DNA of 64,000 nt from the NCBI GenBank assembly GCA_013368325.1, contig JAACJK010000020.1, positions 1 to 64,000 of the forward strand, read 5' to 3'. How positions within the stretch are numbered: the stretch's first letter is position 1; each line of letters opens with the position of its first letter. Positions 32,396 through 46,374 of this stretch are shown piece by piece. The notes beneath the pieces were generated by a model. The model had not been told where the DNA came from. It ran no database searches and saw only the letters and a program-made list of their open reading frames with translations. Both the position numbers and the translations under genes were made by a program. This DNA is from Ephemerocybe angulata. Its lineage: Eukaryota > Basidiomycota > Agaricomycetes > Agaricales > Psathyrellaceae.

Positions 32396-35295
32396 CTAAG
32401 CAATAGCATCTACAATGAACATAGGATCGTCCCCATTGATAAGTACATTAACCAAGGGAGCACCAACATTGACTGCCGAGAACCCAGAGAATGTGGGAAG
32501 ATATTCAGAGGACCACAGTGCCTCGGCGCGACAGTGGGGTATCCAGTAGAGATTCTTGAAGACTTCATTCCACATGGCACGTCGTAACAGGTTGAAGGTG
32601 ACGGGGTTCAGAGAGTCGTTGTACTTGAGCCAGAGGGTGTAATAACGGGTTTGATGATAATGGTGAGCCTTGTAGGATGCCTGGACCCCTAACGGTGGGA
32701 ATAGAATATCAAACGATCAAAGCCATTCACCACAGGTAGCGTGCTTCCATCGACAGGCGTTGAATACATTGGCGAGATTCTCCTGTTTGAAGTGATGCCG
32801 CTTTCCGAGGTCGTGTTCGGGTCGTGCAAGTCGTAGGCTCGGGATGCTTCGGCTGCTCTTGGGGGCTGAGAGAAGTATATCTTCAAAGAAAAGGCGTTCC
32901 AATCTTTCCACCGAGGTTCGTAGAAAGGGATCCTGGAGGTAACGATTCTGCACGGTATCATCGATGCCTTTCAAGCCGAGGAGGGTGTCTGCGAACATAT
33001 GGCTGTGGTTGACACCTCCAAGGACCGGCACTGACCACACGAATGGAGGCCTACCCGCTGGAGATGGACGGAGGGGAGGATGGAGCGGTGGACCCGGATT
33101 GTCATAGCCGAATTCGTCTAATATATCCTTGCTGTCCTCTCTGGTATCCCGATATACCGTCCTCTCCATGGATCCACCATCATGAAAGAGGCTCCTAAAG
33201 TGCGGGATATCAACACTCCCACCGAAGACCAATGATTCGGAGAACACGGCTCCGCGATTGGTTGAAACTGGATAGGGGACGGTGTCGACATTGAGTTCTT
33301 CGTCCGCGGTATGGAGGGTGTTGACCATATACGTGATGTAGGCTGTCACATCCAGGGCGGACTGCCTTCTCAATGGTAGCATGTATGCGCGGTGTCGCTG
33401 TCGGCGTATCAGAAAGGCGTATGCATATAGACACAGGCCACGGAAGCGCCTTTGGGAGAAATTAACGGGGGGAATTGGACAGGTGAAGAAAGTCGCACCA
33501 GAGGTCTGAGCTACGAATCTCCACGCAGTGTTCTCCGAGGGTTGAGGCCTTGATGTTAAGCATATAGCCTTGCGCACGCGGAAAGCGAATCGAGACTACA
33601 ACACGTGCAGTATTCGGGGACTCCTTCGAGCTATACATTTGAGATGCGCGATGGAGGAAAGAAGGGGTGTCTCTAGACTCTCGTACAATGTCGAGAACCG
33701 AGATCTTCTTTGAGATACCCCCATCACCATTCCCTGAGCGAAGATATTCGTCCGTTATGTAGAGGCAAAAGGTCGCCACGTCGCCCGGGAATGCTTTATC
33801 TGTGCGTACTGTGCACCCCGCAAGGTCGACGAGATGTGAAATGGTCTTTCGACAATAGCGTGAGTTGGGTAATATGAGATCTTCGCCCACTAAAGCACGG
33901 TATATCTCCCTGTGACCATCGGCACGCCAGATTATGCTTGCGTCTTGGGAGGATAGATCTAGTCCAACATCAATGTGCCATGTACTTTCGAGGCCGTCCC
34001 GAGAACGTCGCTGATGTTTAAACCATGCCCAGAGAGGTAATCTTCGAGGATTATTGATGACGCCGTGTCAGTGACTTGAGTGGAATGAAGGTCGGATTGG
34101 CCCCGAATGGCATACAGGAAGGTGAGTCCTTGAAGCCAATCTTCCCCACTATCTTCGGCGTATCGTCGAACTCCTTCGCCCAGAGCGCGGACAAGGTGAG
34201 GGGGGATTATGTTGCAAATGCTACTCTTGTCCCGAGCTGGTGATGTTGTAGGGACTGAGTGGGCAGTACGACAGTAAATGAGGCCGAGATCTCCAAGCGC
34301 CGGGGTGATCACCTTCTCCCAGATTATACGGAAGTGGAAGACCTCCAAAGTGCGGTCATCTTGCTTGGAGCATAGTCCTGGTAGGAGTATAGTGATTGAG
34401 CTAGTCCCATGAAACCTGGCAAATGGCAGTTGGGGAATATCAGCGATGTTCGCATGGAAGAGCCCCTAAAGTGGCGATTAGAGAGAGACGAGGATGGATA
34501 CAAACGACTGCGCACCTCGACGTTTCCCAATGGGTGGAACATGTTTAGGCCGTCCGTAAATGTGGAAGGAGGCTGGATTGTATCATAGAGCTCTAGAGGT
34601 GTATTGACAATCAATAAACGCTCAGAAACTCCGTATACATTCCCGTAGAACCTCTTCAACGTCCCAGGGTATCGCCCACGAAGATTATTGTGGCTAAGGT
34701 CAACGCGGACCCTATGCCCGTCTTCAATACCTGCCACGAGCAGGGCGCTTAGCTCTTCGTGCCTGTCCTCGTGGTACAGTGTTGTGGCCGCGGCTACAAG
34801 CTCTTTAAGGCTTAGATGACGAGTAGGCATTGTCTGTGCCTCCGTCGCCTGGATGTTCTCTGCCAAGAGTGGGGAGCTTGAGCGGAGTGGGGACGAGGAA
34901 TCATTCGACCCAATGGTAATGGATCCGTCGTTCGAGTCGTCGGATGCTTGTGAGAGCTGCACCATCCCTAGCTCACTAATGAGAGGTTATGATCTAATGT
35001 TGCGAGCTCAATCTGTATGTCGAACGTACGTGGAAGGTGTTTTCTCCAAGCTGAGGCTCCTAGACCTCCGGGGAGAGCTTTCCGACCAGACAGGGTCAAT
35101 GGATGCCAAGAGCGAATGTGAATAATCCTCTAAGTCACTGGAACTACGGGGGCTTCCGTTAGGCGAAGAGAAAATATTGTTATCCACGAAAAGGGTGCCA
35201 CTAATTTCAGCGGGATCGATGCTCGATGGGTCGGTCTCTTCGGTTAAGGTTTCGACGTTAAAATCGGGGTGAGATGTGGTGCCAGTATCGTCCAT
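32396..35295 (-). pseudogene. Subtelomeric paralogous family, copy A (inactivated)
   Basis: Exons 35295-35030, 34975-34516, 34465-33499 and 33449-32396 follow the family pattern. Family marks include HLSLKELVAAATTLY, WHIDVGLDLS, NLANVFNACRWKHAT, VFKNLYWIPHC and VNVLINGDDPMF. Two lesions break it. Near 33985 the frame changes just before WHIDVG, equivalent to one lost base. At 32719-32717 a TGA interrupts GEWL-SFDILFPP where CGA would fit, a C-to-T change at CpG. It also has an extra Ser/Pro/Asp-rich 5' exon that other copies lack, and two weak donors (GTGCGC, GTGCGA). The function of the family is unknown. A sequencing error could explain one lesion but hardly both. Confidence 0.8.
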
Positions 35296-37815
35296 GGTCT
35301 GGGGATGTAGGTCAGCAATAGTGCAGACAAGTTATCGCTTGAACATACGCGAGTTCTCATGGCAGGAGCTAGACGAAGGAGCTGCGGTTTCGGTTTATAT
35401 ATAAATGAGACTCCAGCCTTCTAGAAACACAGTTCAATGTTCGCCGTCCAGGAGACCTCAGACATTCTTGCAACGAGCATCACAAATTCATGGGAACGCT
35501 TGCAGGATGGTATATCCGTCACACACATCATGTATGGGGCAGGATGCATCCACGCCGCATTCATGGCAGAAGGGCTTCTTCCACAGCTAGAATAAATCGG
35601 ATCCATGCAAATCAGATTCTATTGCGGCGTGCGAAGTCCAAGTTGTTTGACTCCTGCTTGAATAATCCGGTTTGATAGTGAAACCTGGAGCGCCATTCTT
35701 GTGATCTTTGCATCCACCTGCTACTGATCCCCTATCCAAGAATGTTTAAACGTACGTTGTCTAGTCAATCAGAAAATCATGAATTTACCACGAAGGCGAA
35801 TCCATTATCAATGAAGGCTAACTTATTTATGGATACAGTGTTAATTATTAATTACAGTCGCCGGTGTGGGGTAGGAACCAAGTACCGAGTCCCAATCCGA
35901 GCTGGATTACCTTGAGCGAGACTGGTGTAATCATTGTGTTTGCGACTGATCCTCATCCACGACCCAAAAAATGTCTAAACGTACATTTCTTCGCCAATTT
36001 ACCTCAATAACTTTGAGACGCAGATGAAGTACACCAGTAGCTCTTCTATTACCGCGTATCGCAATGTCACTCAACTTGCTATTATATTACTAGAGCTGAC
36101 ACAATGGAGGGTGCAATGACGCAGATGAAGTACACCAGGTAAACCGTAGCTCTTCTATTACCCCGTCTATGGAGCGGCAATATCACAATGTCACTCATTT
36201 ACCCTTCAGCAATGAGAGCTGAAGGTGACCAAATATTACTACAGTCGCCCAATGGAGGGTGCAACGTAGCAATCTGAGGCCCTGGTAACCCATTAGTAGA
36301 GAACCCATAACTCTTCTATCACCACATGTTTCTGGCTTCCTTGGCGCACGTAGACTCTGCCTCTAATTCTATCGTATTGACACATGCTTGTCTATAATAC
36401 AGTCTGGTCTCGGCGATTATCATCGTCTGGGCTTACATGGTGATACGACTGGTGTCGCAACTCGAGGAATTCGCGGGAATTAGCTCGAAAGGTGTCATAT
36501 TCCCCTACGATAATATGAGCCTGTACATGACAATCAGCTCCGCATTACGAAGATCTATCGATCCTCCCGGCACTTTCTCCACCTCCCTTCCCACCCTCCA
36601 TATACCTGTCGGACCCTTCCTCACGTTTATCAGTCCGTATATATTGATTCTGAGACTTACCTGAGCTACTTGGGCCTGCGCGACGATCTCGCGCCTGAGT
36701 GACTTGGGAACGGTCCAATTCGGACAGTACCGAACTTATGCGGCGCGCCGCGAGCGACTTTCGACGACCGCACCCCTCTCGCGCACTTTAAATGTTATAA
36801 AATCATGATAAATCCGAGAACGCTTTCGAAATATACCAATTTTTGTTGTATTACTGAGTGACCCTTTCGGAATAGGGTCATTATGCTACTGATCTACCTC
36901 GTGCTCTCCCTACTGAATCTGACTTAACCTTGTGTCTGTGTTTCGTAGTCAGTATTCTTCCGCACTCACGGGCCCTAACGCATCAACGGTTGGGTACCAA
37001 TGGGCTATTGAGGATTACTGAGATGTCCCCCAGCTAATGTCGACACGTCCCACAATGTATACCTCACTACTGACATCAAGAAAGATCGATTAATCCACCA
37101 ATGAGCCCCTCTTTCCGGAAGGTATGAGCTTCCCGGCGCTCACCCTAGCCACGTTTGGGCTCTAGACGTCTAGACTTCCACCACATTAGCCTGCTCGTTC
37201 ACTCTGGCCCGTGTACGTATCCTTGAGCGCGTCATCCACAACTGAGCGACGTTAATGACCAGTATTTTTTCAATGAGGTCAGCAAGAAGCCTCTTGCCAC
37301 TGTCTGACCATTGTTGGGGGTGAGATTGGGGTCTGCAGTAGTGCCCGCACTGACGAAGTTATCCAAGAGGGTCCCATGGACCCATCTCAAGAATGCTGAG
37401 ATGGGCTGAGTTAGTCTCGATGAGCTCTTCCGATGGAGTCTCTGGACTCTTGTGACTGATATCCTATTCCTTTCGCTCTTTTCAGGTGCAACTCTCCCAG
37501 AACCCTGGGTCGATTCACCAGTTGCTCATTTTCCACTTGGACCATGGGCTCCTGACGAATAACACAACGAGCATATCTACTTCAGTCATCCCTAGGGGCT
37601 CAAGGATGACAGCAGCTTAGTCCATGTCCAGACCCTGCTCGCCGATGTGGCTTCAAGGTATTTCCAACTCACAATGCTAAAAGCACACTCTATCTAATGA
37701 CAATATTCCATTACTCAATAACTATACTACTGGGCACCGGAGGATTCAATTTATGGACAGTGCATGTGTAGATAGCGGAAAAAGTTATTAAAATTATTCC
37801 AGCACGTTCGCTACT
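35296..37815. other. Gene-free stretch with an imperfect direct repeat of about 101 bp
   Basis: About 36017-36117 and 36118-36330 are imperfect direct repeats (GACGCAGATGAAGTACACCA, then AGCTCTTCTATTACC and AATGTCACTCA, then CAATGGAGGGTGCAA), with a third partial copy to the right. The remaining sequence has only short reading frames; none could be extended by splicing. Confidence 0.55.
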
Positions 37816-40276
37816 TCAGTCTGATAGACGAACTAGTATATCAACCATGGTACCACCGGTATTGTCCATATGCATGTCCGCATGTGCGAATTTGTAGGAA
37901 GTGACCCAAATCTTGTCAGACGAACATTGAGGAAGCCAGTAGAGATGTTTGAAGAACGACGACCAGGTCGCTCGTCGTAATAAGCAAAATGACACCTCTG
38001 ACATATGGTGCGAGAGCTCACGCCATTCCTTGAAGTGCTGGATCTCGCCGTGCTGTAGACAAGCAACATCGCACGAGAGTCCCCAGGACGGGAATAGGAT
38101 GTTGAACGCCTCGATCCATTCCGATAGCGTCGCATGCCTCCATCGGTAATGCGAGAAGACCTTGGAGAGGTCTCTCTCGTAGAATATGGCGCTAGGTCTG
38201 TAGGCATGTGGCGCCGCCCGCATGATATCCATGTAAAACCCTTCCCTAACGCGGTATAGAATGTCGCGGAACCCGGGGTCGTCTTCAAAACTGAGGGTGT
38301 CAATGCGGGCGTGAAGGTAGGATGGCTCGGGGCTGTCCCTGTGCCATTCATGTCGATAGTCGGTGCTTCGTAGTAGCGGGGTGAGGTGAGGGCGAGCGAA
38401 ATGGGCTGGTGATGCGGTATTCCATTGAGGAGGGGAGCTGCAATCAGATTCTTCACCTGTGAATGCAAGCCTCATGCGATCACAACTTGTCCCGAACCTC
38501 ACGAGGAAGTCTTCCCCCGAAAAATGGTCTTCCTCATGTCTGCCAGTGAGATAGGGAAGCTCGTCGGGCTCATCGCCGAAGGAGAGGCGGTCTATGAAGG
38601 CGATACCTCGGTTGGTGGATAACTGTGGGGGTATGGTGTCGTCGGAGTCATCCTCCTTGGAGGTATGGAGAGAGTTCACCAACCAAGTGGAGATGACTGT
38701 GGGAATGAGGCTAATATCCAACGAACTAGAGGGATCTCCCGGGTAGGTGCGTCGACGCTCTATGATGGAATGCAACGAATATACTCTGATAGTCCGCCAT
38801 GTCCTAATCAAACGGATCGGTAAGTCAGGACCCATTGCTAAGGAGTGAATACTGACTTACCAGATTTGCTCTGACTCGTACGCACCATAACACTGAGAAA
38901 GGCTGCGTGTATCCACATGGGTTAGGGCAGTATGAGCGGCGTCTAAACCGAGACGAATAACAGCTATGGCTGGTATGTCTTCCGTCGTTGAGTTGTAAAT
39001 ATCGTAGAGCTTGCTAAGAAACGTGGATCCGTGTGAATCTTGGCGTATTAGGTGTAATGGATCGAGCCTCTCGATGGGATAGCCGCTAGAGTTATGCGCA
39101 ACCTTCGAGTCGACGACTCGGAGCTGTACACCAAGAACTCCCTGACTCTGATTCGGGTCGTCCTGGGTGAACTGGCACTCCGAGGTTCCGACAATGTGGG
39201 AGATCATCCAGGTCTTAAGTCCTGAGCCATCTCCAGAATCCCTCCATTCCTTCCCAGTGAGTAGCCGATACGCTTCAGCATGCTTCTCCGTCCTCCAAAG
39301 AAGGCATCTTCCTAAAATCTCGAGCTGTATCCCAACGTCCACGTACCAGGTGCCGTTGAGTGATCCCGGCTGTGGAGTGTCCGGGAGGGGGATGTGGTTT
39401 TGCCGCATGAACTCATAGAGATGGGTATACGAGGAAAATGGATTGGCGTCGTGAAAGTCCGATTGCTTGGAGACGACATGAACGAATGTGAGTTCCTGAA
39501 GCCATGGTATCGCAGTCGTTTGGGCATGTGCCCGTATCGTTTCAGCGAGTCTCGGAACTAATCGCGACGCAATGGTCGAGGCGAACAGCGCAGTGTCATC
39601 GCCAGGGTCATTCGCTGCAGCTAGCTCAGCCGCAGCTGGGCCGACAACCGTGTCCATCAGGCTACGGTATTCGTTCGCCTTCAGGTGATGGCTCTGACGT
39701 GAGGGGCTGTATAACGCTGTGAAGGCGACCAGAATGGAGTTACGATCACCAAATGTGGCGATACATGCATGGGGGATACAGCTTAGAGGCGCAGTTTGAG
39801 GTCCCTGTGAGGTAGGAGTCAGTTGACGTGATTTAGCGAGGGGTATTATAACTAACCGCTTCGTTCTCCCACGTATGAGACGCAATCTCCGGACGGGTTA
39901 TCGAGTTCCTGGCCTCGTATTCGACCGCCAGCGACAGAGGTGTGCCTCTAACACAGATATCGTCAGAGATGCCGACTGCATTTCTATAAAATCGCCTAAT
40001 GGTTGGATGGGAGATCGATGATCGCAGAGGTCTGACGGTGACTCGGTAGCCGAACCCAATGCCTCGTGCGGCTAGAAGGGCGACTTCCTGTGATCTGCCC
40101 TTCCGATACAGTGTTGTCAGAACTTTTAGAAACTGGTATAGGGTTATATTTCGCGTGCGGAGCGTTTTCCCACTCGCGAGATCGTTGTAGTCATCCATCC
40201 AGTTGCGATATGCCATCGATTGGGCGGTAGAAGCTGTGCCAAGGAGTGGTGGAAGATGCTGGGTGACTGTCGCCAT
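37816..40276 (-). CDS. Subtelomeric paralogous family, copy B (uncharacterised, 783 aa)
   Basis: Exons 40276-39857, 39804-38861 and 38803-37816 join in phase (introns of 52 and 57 bases). The start ATG encodes MATVTQHLPP; in-frame sequence further upstream has no ATG. Family landmarks in order: ITLYQFLKVLTTLY, RFYRNAVGIS before intron 1, GPQTAPLSCIPH just after it, WYVDVGIQLEILG, SEQIW where intron 2 splits the Trp codon, STNRGIAFIDRLSFG, DLSKVFSHYRWRHATLSEW, LFPSWG and FKHLYWLPQC. The C-terminus ends MVDILVRLSD and lacks the usual VLINGxxxPxF tail. No known domain, signal peptide or membrane helix is evident. Function unknown. Confidence 0.8.
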
Positions 40277-41209
40277 ACTGTGTGTAAGATTAGTAAGTAT
40301 GAGCTCGTCTATCCACAAAGCAGTGAGAGTACGTACCTGATGTGTTGGGAGTTAGAGTGTATGGGAAGAGCGGTGGGCAATATCCTCCAATTTAGCCTCG
40401 TTCTTATTCAAGCACTGTATCATGCATCTTTTCCCATTGATAACCGATTTCACTTCATGAATGGGCCCTTTTGCGCCGAGAGTCTGGAATGTTGATGTGA
40501 ATGGCCGTAAGAATGATGTGGGATTCAAGGATGATACGCATTGCATTGGCTATGCATGGTGGTCATCGGTCAGATGTTCCGGGCCTTCCATATACAGAGA
40601 CCATGCCGAGTAGTCATAGATGGATAATCCCATTTCATGACATTCATCTGACACTTATCGACATTACCATGCATGAAGGAGCAACCATGGGCCAAGAACC
40701 GTTGATAGGGGTTGTCTCTAATGAGCCCCTCTCCAGGTAAACTGAAAACTACATGACCCGCGCCCCGAGCTGAACTGCAATAGTTACTCGCACCCGTAGT
40801 GAACCACGGTGAAGGCCATTCATTGCCTCTAGGCTAATCACAGCGGTTTGTGGCTAAGCCGATACACGACGGTCAGCTCGAGACTGGAACTGAGACACAA
40901 ACGAGTAAGTAATAGTCGGTATCCTGCCTCAATCCATGGAGGACGGAAAAAAGGAGGGGTGCGAAGCAGCAGCGCCGTAATTGGACCGATTTGTCTCCCA
41001 TGCAAGGGCGCATAGCAGTCCGTTTCCAATAATAGCTCTCTGGGAGTTCTCGCTAACCAGTGTGTGTGTGTGTGTGTGTGATGGGAGACTGGGCACTTAT
41101 ACGCATACAGAATTCTCTAACCTTGGTCTTACCTTAGTGAACGATATCAAGGCTCGTCGGCAATATTGTGAGTTATTTACCCTGAAAGACCTAACATGGG
41201 TAGTTGCTG
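40277..41209. other. Intergenic spacer with a (GT)10 microsatellite
   Basis: A perfect (TG)10 tract lies at 41061-41080. Short reading frames elsewhere do not extend by splicing. This separates copy B from the SNF2 gene, both on the minus strand. Confidence 0.6.
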
Positions 41210-44200
41210 TCATTTAAATTGGAATTCAATGATCCACGGATAGCAGGTTGCATCCATCACAAGTCGAACACACCATGTTAAGAGTAAATTACACAGAAGT
41301 TGTGAGAGAGATTGAACTTTACAATAATCACTACTTGCGGGCTGAGCCAAACGGATTAGTATTCTTTGCGGATAGTGGGTTCTCGGGCAGGCCACGAGAC
41401 TTGGTTGACCCGCTGGGCTTGAATACAGTCGGAATACGGTGAGATGGTGCAGCTGTTCGAGCTCAGTGACTTCTCGGATATATTTGACACGGAAAGACTT
41501 ACAATATTTTCTTCTCTGATTCTCGCCATCGTCCTGGAGGGTAGCCTTCCATTTTCCCTTGCTCAACGTGCTGAGAGGCTGGGGATTGGTAGGCAAATGG
41601 GCTATGGGACGCCGATGACTTGATCCCATGTACGTGGTATTGTTATTGCCCTTTGGTAGGTTCACCGCCGGAGGTCCATTAAGGTCTGATTTCAGTCTCT
41701 TGTATGCGGCGATCTGGTTTGTTGGGGATGATGGATCTGTGAGGCATCAGTAAGATACTGTTGAGAAGTTGGATACTCATTACCATCAGAAGCTTCGCCG
41801 TCCTCCTGGATGATGCTTGAGCGCCCACGCTTCCCAATATTTACAGCACAGCCATTTCGAAGGATAGGTCCTGGCGTCCGTCCAGTATTCAGGGGGGTTA
41901 CTATCACCTCCCCCATGCCTGGTACCGTGGTGATGTCGTCTAGTTCGTCCAAGTTCACATACTCAGAATCAACGGCGCGAGTGGTTTTCAGTTTCTGGGG
42001 CGTTTTACTCAGCGGTAGGGCTGTCTGGGTAAATCCTATATGTTATTAACACAAGTCACCTGGTGTACGAGCGAGTTCATTATACTCACCTGCAGTATCC
42101 GATTTCAGCTTCGCTGGTGGATAGTTTTCCGAGTCTGCATGTCGGTAAGCGCGTTAAGATAGGAATGAATGGACTGTGACTACCATACGCACTGATTTGC
42201 AACTTGTGCGGGGGATTCTCGGGTTCTGATACTTCTTCAGACGCCAATTCTTCGTCGGAGAAAAGGCTATGAGGCGAAGATTGGATGGTAAAGTCCTCCG
42301 AGCTCTGATCGTCGCCTCGTAGTAAATGATCTCCCTGATTATCGACTTGAGTCTCGATCGCTTCGTCATGACCGTGGCTGAAGTACGGTGCGAGGTCATC
42401 AGCCGCTTTTACACTATGGTGAGCCACGCCCTCCGTCTGCCTTTCCTTGTCACCGGCTACCATTCTCGAATCGTCGACATCCTTCGCAGGAGCAGGGTGA
42501 GGACTGATACTCTTGAGAGGTCCTAAATGGTCAGTCTTTCCCGAATCTTCCCTATCTGCAGGTTTTGAGCCCTCTAAGTCATTCAACTCGCCAATTTTGG
42601 TTGGATGTTCGTGATTGACCACCAGTGGGGAGGTTAGAACGGCTGTGGATGACTCAGGTATGGGAAGGTGATTTTTTTCCTTCTTCCTGGGCTTGGGCCT
42701 TGGCTTTACTTTCGGTTTCTCGTCGCTAGGAGGTGACACCCCACCCGTGGAGTTGGATTTTGTCTCCTGGTGGATGTTATAGCTAACCGCTAGGGTTAAT
42801 AATAGGAGTGAATTGCTCACTTCACAGTCGTCAGAGGCCAATACGTGTCCATGAAGAACAGCATTTAGCTCTGATGTAAGTTGTCAGCTACCAAGCATCG
42901 AGTCGTTCATCTGACACTCACTCTGGGATGTTTCACGGGAGAAGAATGCTTTCAACATATGGCTTTTGCTCTCAGATATCTGCGCTAGAATAGGATCTGC
43001 CGTATCCAAAGCGAGCAGCTGATATGATGTGCACGGTAGAGTTTGACCTTGACGATGGATGCGTCCTCGAATTTGCCCTTCATCTTGAGCGCTCCATGGC
43101 TGATCCTTCATGATAGTATGAGCCGCACAGAACATATGTAAGGGTGATATATACACCACTTACCATAAATATCACAGTGTTGGCACATGTTAAGTTTAGC
43201 CCAACGTTTCCCACTCTCGAGAAAAGCAAGACACGACACAGGGGATCCGTCTTGAAACGCGCGATTACCTCAGAGCGCCGCTCGTAGGTCATCCGACCAT
43301 CAAATGCGAGACTATCCACTCCGTACAAGCGAAGTACCTAGAAGTGTCGTTAGCTCAGAGCGGTGTGAGTAAGCAGCTCTGAGAACTTACATTTTCAAGA
43401 ACAGGTCGGTAAGATGGGAACTCTTGGTATATAACAATCTTGTTCTTCGTGGTTGGAGGGCTGGCTATATCGATAGATGGCATAGGCGGAAAAACCGGGG
43501 AACCATCGACGAATTCAACTCGTGGGGCATCGTCTCTTGAGAGTAGATGCCGTACTATTTGGGCACAGATATCAACCTTAGTTGATTTGACGGGCTCCCA
43601 TTCATCCAGCGAATCGAATTTGGGAAGCGGTGCGTCGGGGTCCGCTTGTGCGAATGTAACTCCCATACGGTGCTCGATATAGAATCTGGACGAGCTTACA
43701 CCTCGTCCGTTTCCGGTAGAGGCCCTGTAGAAGGTGAGATTCAATCATATGCAGGACATGTGTAGGGAACTGACGCGTCAAGTGACTCCTCGGTGCGAGA
43801 CTCCAGTATATCCAGTTCTCTTTCGGTAAGCTGGATGAAGCCGTGTATAATGTCGAGCTTTGGTAGGTCTACGAGTGGACACCCATTTCGTCCCTTGCTC
43901 TCCGAAGTTCTTCGAATGACAAACCCATCAAATTTGGCGTAAGTTCGGGATGAGATCTCTTCTTGGCAACGCCGTAGCGGACAGTCATCTTCAGATCCTT
44001 GGTAATCTTTCTTCTCTGACTTCGAGCGACGAAGGTCAGCCGCGTACTGGCGGTCCTGTTCAATCATCTCTTCTGAGAAGAAGTACGGTATACCCGCAAT
44101 TCTTCCCATAGCGGCTAGATCCTATCCAGAGAAAATATTGATTATTTAGTCTTATTTAGAGTGTAGAGGACTCGCCTTCGCAGAGGTTTGAAGGGGCGTC

Positions 44201-46328
44201 GCAGTGCAAGGTAAGCGAACTAGCGCCTGCTCCATTATGCTAAGGACAGCCGACTGCCGTGGTCCAGGATTCCGAACGTCCTGACTCTCGTCGAATACGA
44301 TTGCGAGATATTCTTTAGAAAAGAGTGTGTCCGGTTTACACTTCTCATACCCTGGCAGCTTCTCAGGTGCTTGCCATGGAGTGGACTGAATGGTAACCGG
44401 CGAGGTGTAGAGAGACGCCGAATCCTGATACAGGGCCTGAGAGGCTCGTCAGATATACCCCGTCTAGATTATCACGCCGATTCTTACCGAGTGGGATGCC
44501 AAAATAACTCTTCGGTGCGGCGGGTGCTTCGATGACTCGTAAGGACCGCCCTGCGCCCAGAAAGCCTTGTGTTGAATTGCACCACTGCCATAGAGCAGGA
44601 TGTCAATGAATCTTGGCTTAATGGCTATCTTCAGCTCGTGCAGCCACTGTGCTATCAGTGTACCCGGAACAAGGATGAGAATCGGCCTTGATGGGATAGG
44701 ATTATGAGTCACAAGGTATGGCTGCTCTCCTACTCCCACTGATTAGTATATACTAAAAGTTGAGTGGTTATGCACTCACGAATGATGGGGGGAATGGGGT
44801 GGCTCATGAGCTGTCGCGTGGCTACATCGACTAGAAAGGCGATGACTCCAATGGCTTGAAGCGTTTTACCCAACCCAACGCCGTCCGCTATGAGAATTCC
44901 AGTGTATTCCCGGGTACTTGGCTCTGTGGTAAATATCTTGCGTACGATAGCGTGGATTCCATCGATCTGATGCTCGTGCAAGGTGAGATTCTCGAGCATG
45001 GCATCGGCCTTCCCATCTTCGTGACAAGCCTTGTATTCCCATAGCGTAATCCCCATATCATGCCTTTTGTCGTTGAACATGAGAGGGAGCCCGTTGTGGA
45101 ATCCCAGATTATATCTTTTTTGCTCCGGAGTCATACCAGCTTCGATTTCAACCCCATGATCAGCACCGGAGACAGGCTCAGCGAATTTGACCTCGCCACC
45201 ACAGTGGCGTTCTCTCGCGATGCTATCATCGACCGCATCGTCCGAGAAGTAGGTGTCATACAGGTGTCCGAGATCTGATACATCTTCGTGAGATGCCAAA
45301 GCTTGAAGTGCTTGCTTGGTGATTAATGTAAGCTCTAGATGCTATGTGTGAGCCATGGGTGTGGACAGCAGTTCCAAAACAGACCTTTCTTCGGTTTTCT
45401 TGCTCTAACAGGTACATGTTGACCGAGCCCTTCAAGTAATTGCTCAAGCTCAGCACGGATGTCTTCAATCTTCATCAACATTGCTTCGCTGTTATAGCTC
45501 AACGCAAGCGCCTGCCATTTTCCCGCGTTTCGTATGAGCGATGTGAGCTTCTTCTTGGTTGGTTTGTTGTTATGTAACGCTGTTGGCCAGATCTGATAAG
45601 TGATAATATACCTGTGAGAGCGAGTATTACTTACCCTGCAGTGCCTTCTGCATGATACCCTCAAGTTTCTCCAAGCGAGCGTAATCACGGCCGTGTGCCC
45701 TTCGGAGGTGCTCCCAAGTCCGCTGAGCGAGTATTAGGGTGGGATCACGGAGCTCTCTTTGTAGATGGCCGGACTTGTCAAAGGATTCCTGCCCAAAGAG
45801 AGCAAGGGCAATATGGTCGAGCGCCATGGGAAGATAGGAAATAGCGCCCGGGTATTCATCGAAGTCGCCGAGAGATGACATGAGTTGCATGGGGTGTATT
45901 CGAACATCGTTAAGCACTTTTGAAATCCTGCCGTGGATATTCCACGACCTGCTATAATTCTCCGTGACGAAGGTGCGCCATAGAGCTCGACCAGGGACGA
46001 CGTCCTTTCCGACCTTGCGCGTCAGCCCTGCGAACTTGATCTTCTCGTCTTCAGTCCGCTTAGCTTTGTACTCTTCAAAGTACGACTTGATATGGGCGAC
46101 GTCTTGTTCTGACCACCCACGCGGACGGTGGGAGCTGTCTTCTGGAAATATTCCAGCCTCCAGACCCGTTATATCTTGCCAGGTTGGATAGCCCCATGGT
46201 GCGCCTTCAAGCGCAAACCAGAATTTTACGAGTGCGGAGTGAGCTGTGTGAGTGGGCATGTTGGATACGAGCGAAATAAAGTTAGCGGGGATGCTCTTAT
46301 ACATAATAGAGACTATTTCTAGCTCCAT
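41210..46328 (-). CDS. SNF2-family DNA-dependent ATPase/helicase, multi-exon
   Basis: A long minus-strand gene with many short introns. From 46328 the N-terminal exon encodes about 230 residues of unknown fold (for example LVKFWFALEGAPWGYPTW). Helicase motifs follow in order: I ADGVGLGKT (44890-44864), Ia ILVPGTLIAQWLHEL (about 44670), II FDESQD (about 44300), III PCTATPLQT (about 44200), V LLFSRVGNVGLNLTCA (about 43215) and VI QIRGRIHRQGQ (about 43060). Motif II is DESQ, not DEAH, and motif III is TATPLQT. Glu/Pro/Lys-rich low-complexity exons after 42840 (PPSDEKPKVKPRPKPRKK) form the tail; the last exon and stop are uncertain between about 41210 and 41500. Some intron phases at the 5' side (near 45635) were not closed, so damage cannot be ruled out. 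It lies among the paralogous family genes. The specific subfamily and substrate are unknown. Confidence 0.75.
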
Positions 46329-46374
46329 CGGTGCAGACCAGATCTGGTTATTCACGCTAAGAAATCAAATGCGC

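Noticed and set aside
41210..46328. Telomere-linked RecQ helicase
   Set aside because: Motifs (ADGVGLGKT, DESQ, TATPLQT, QIRGRIHRQGQ) are of the SNF2 type, not RecQ.
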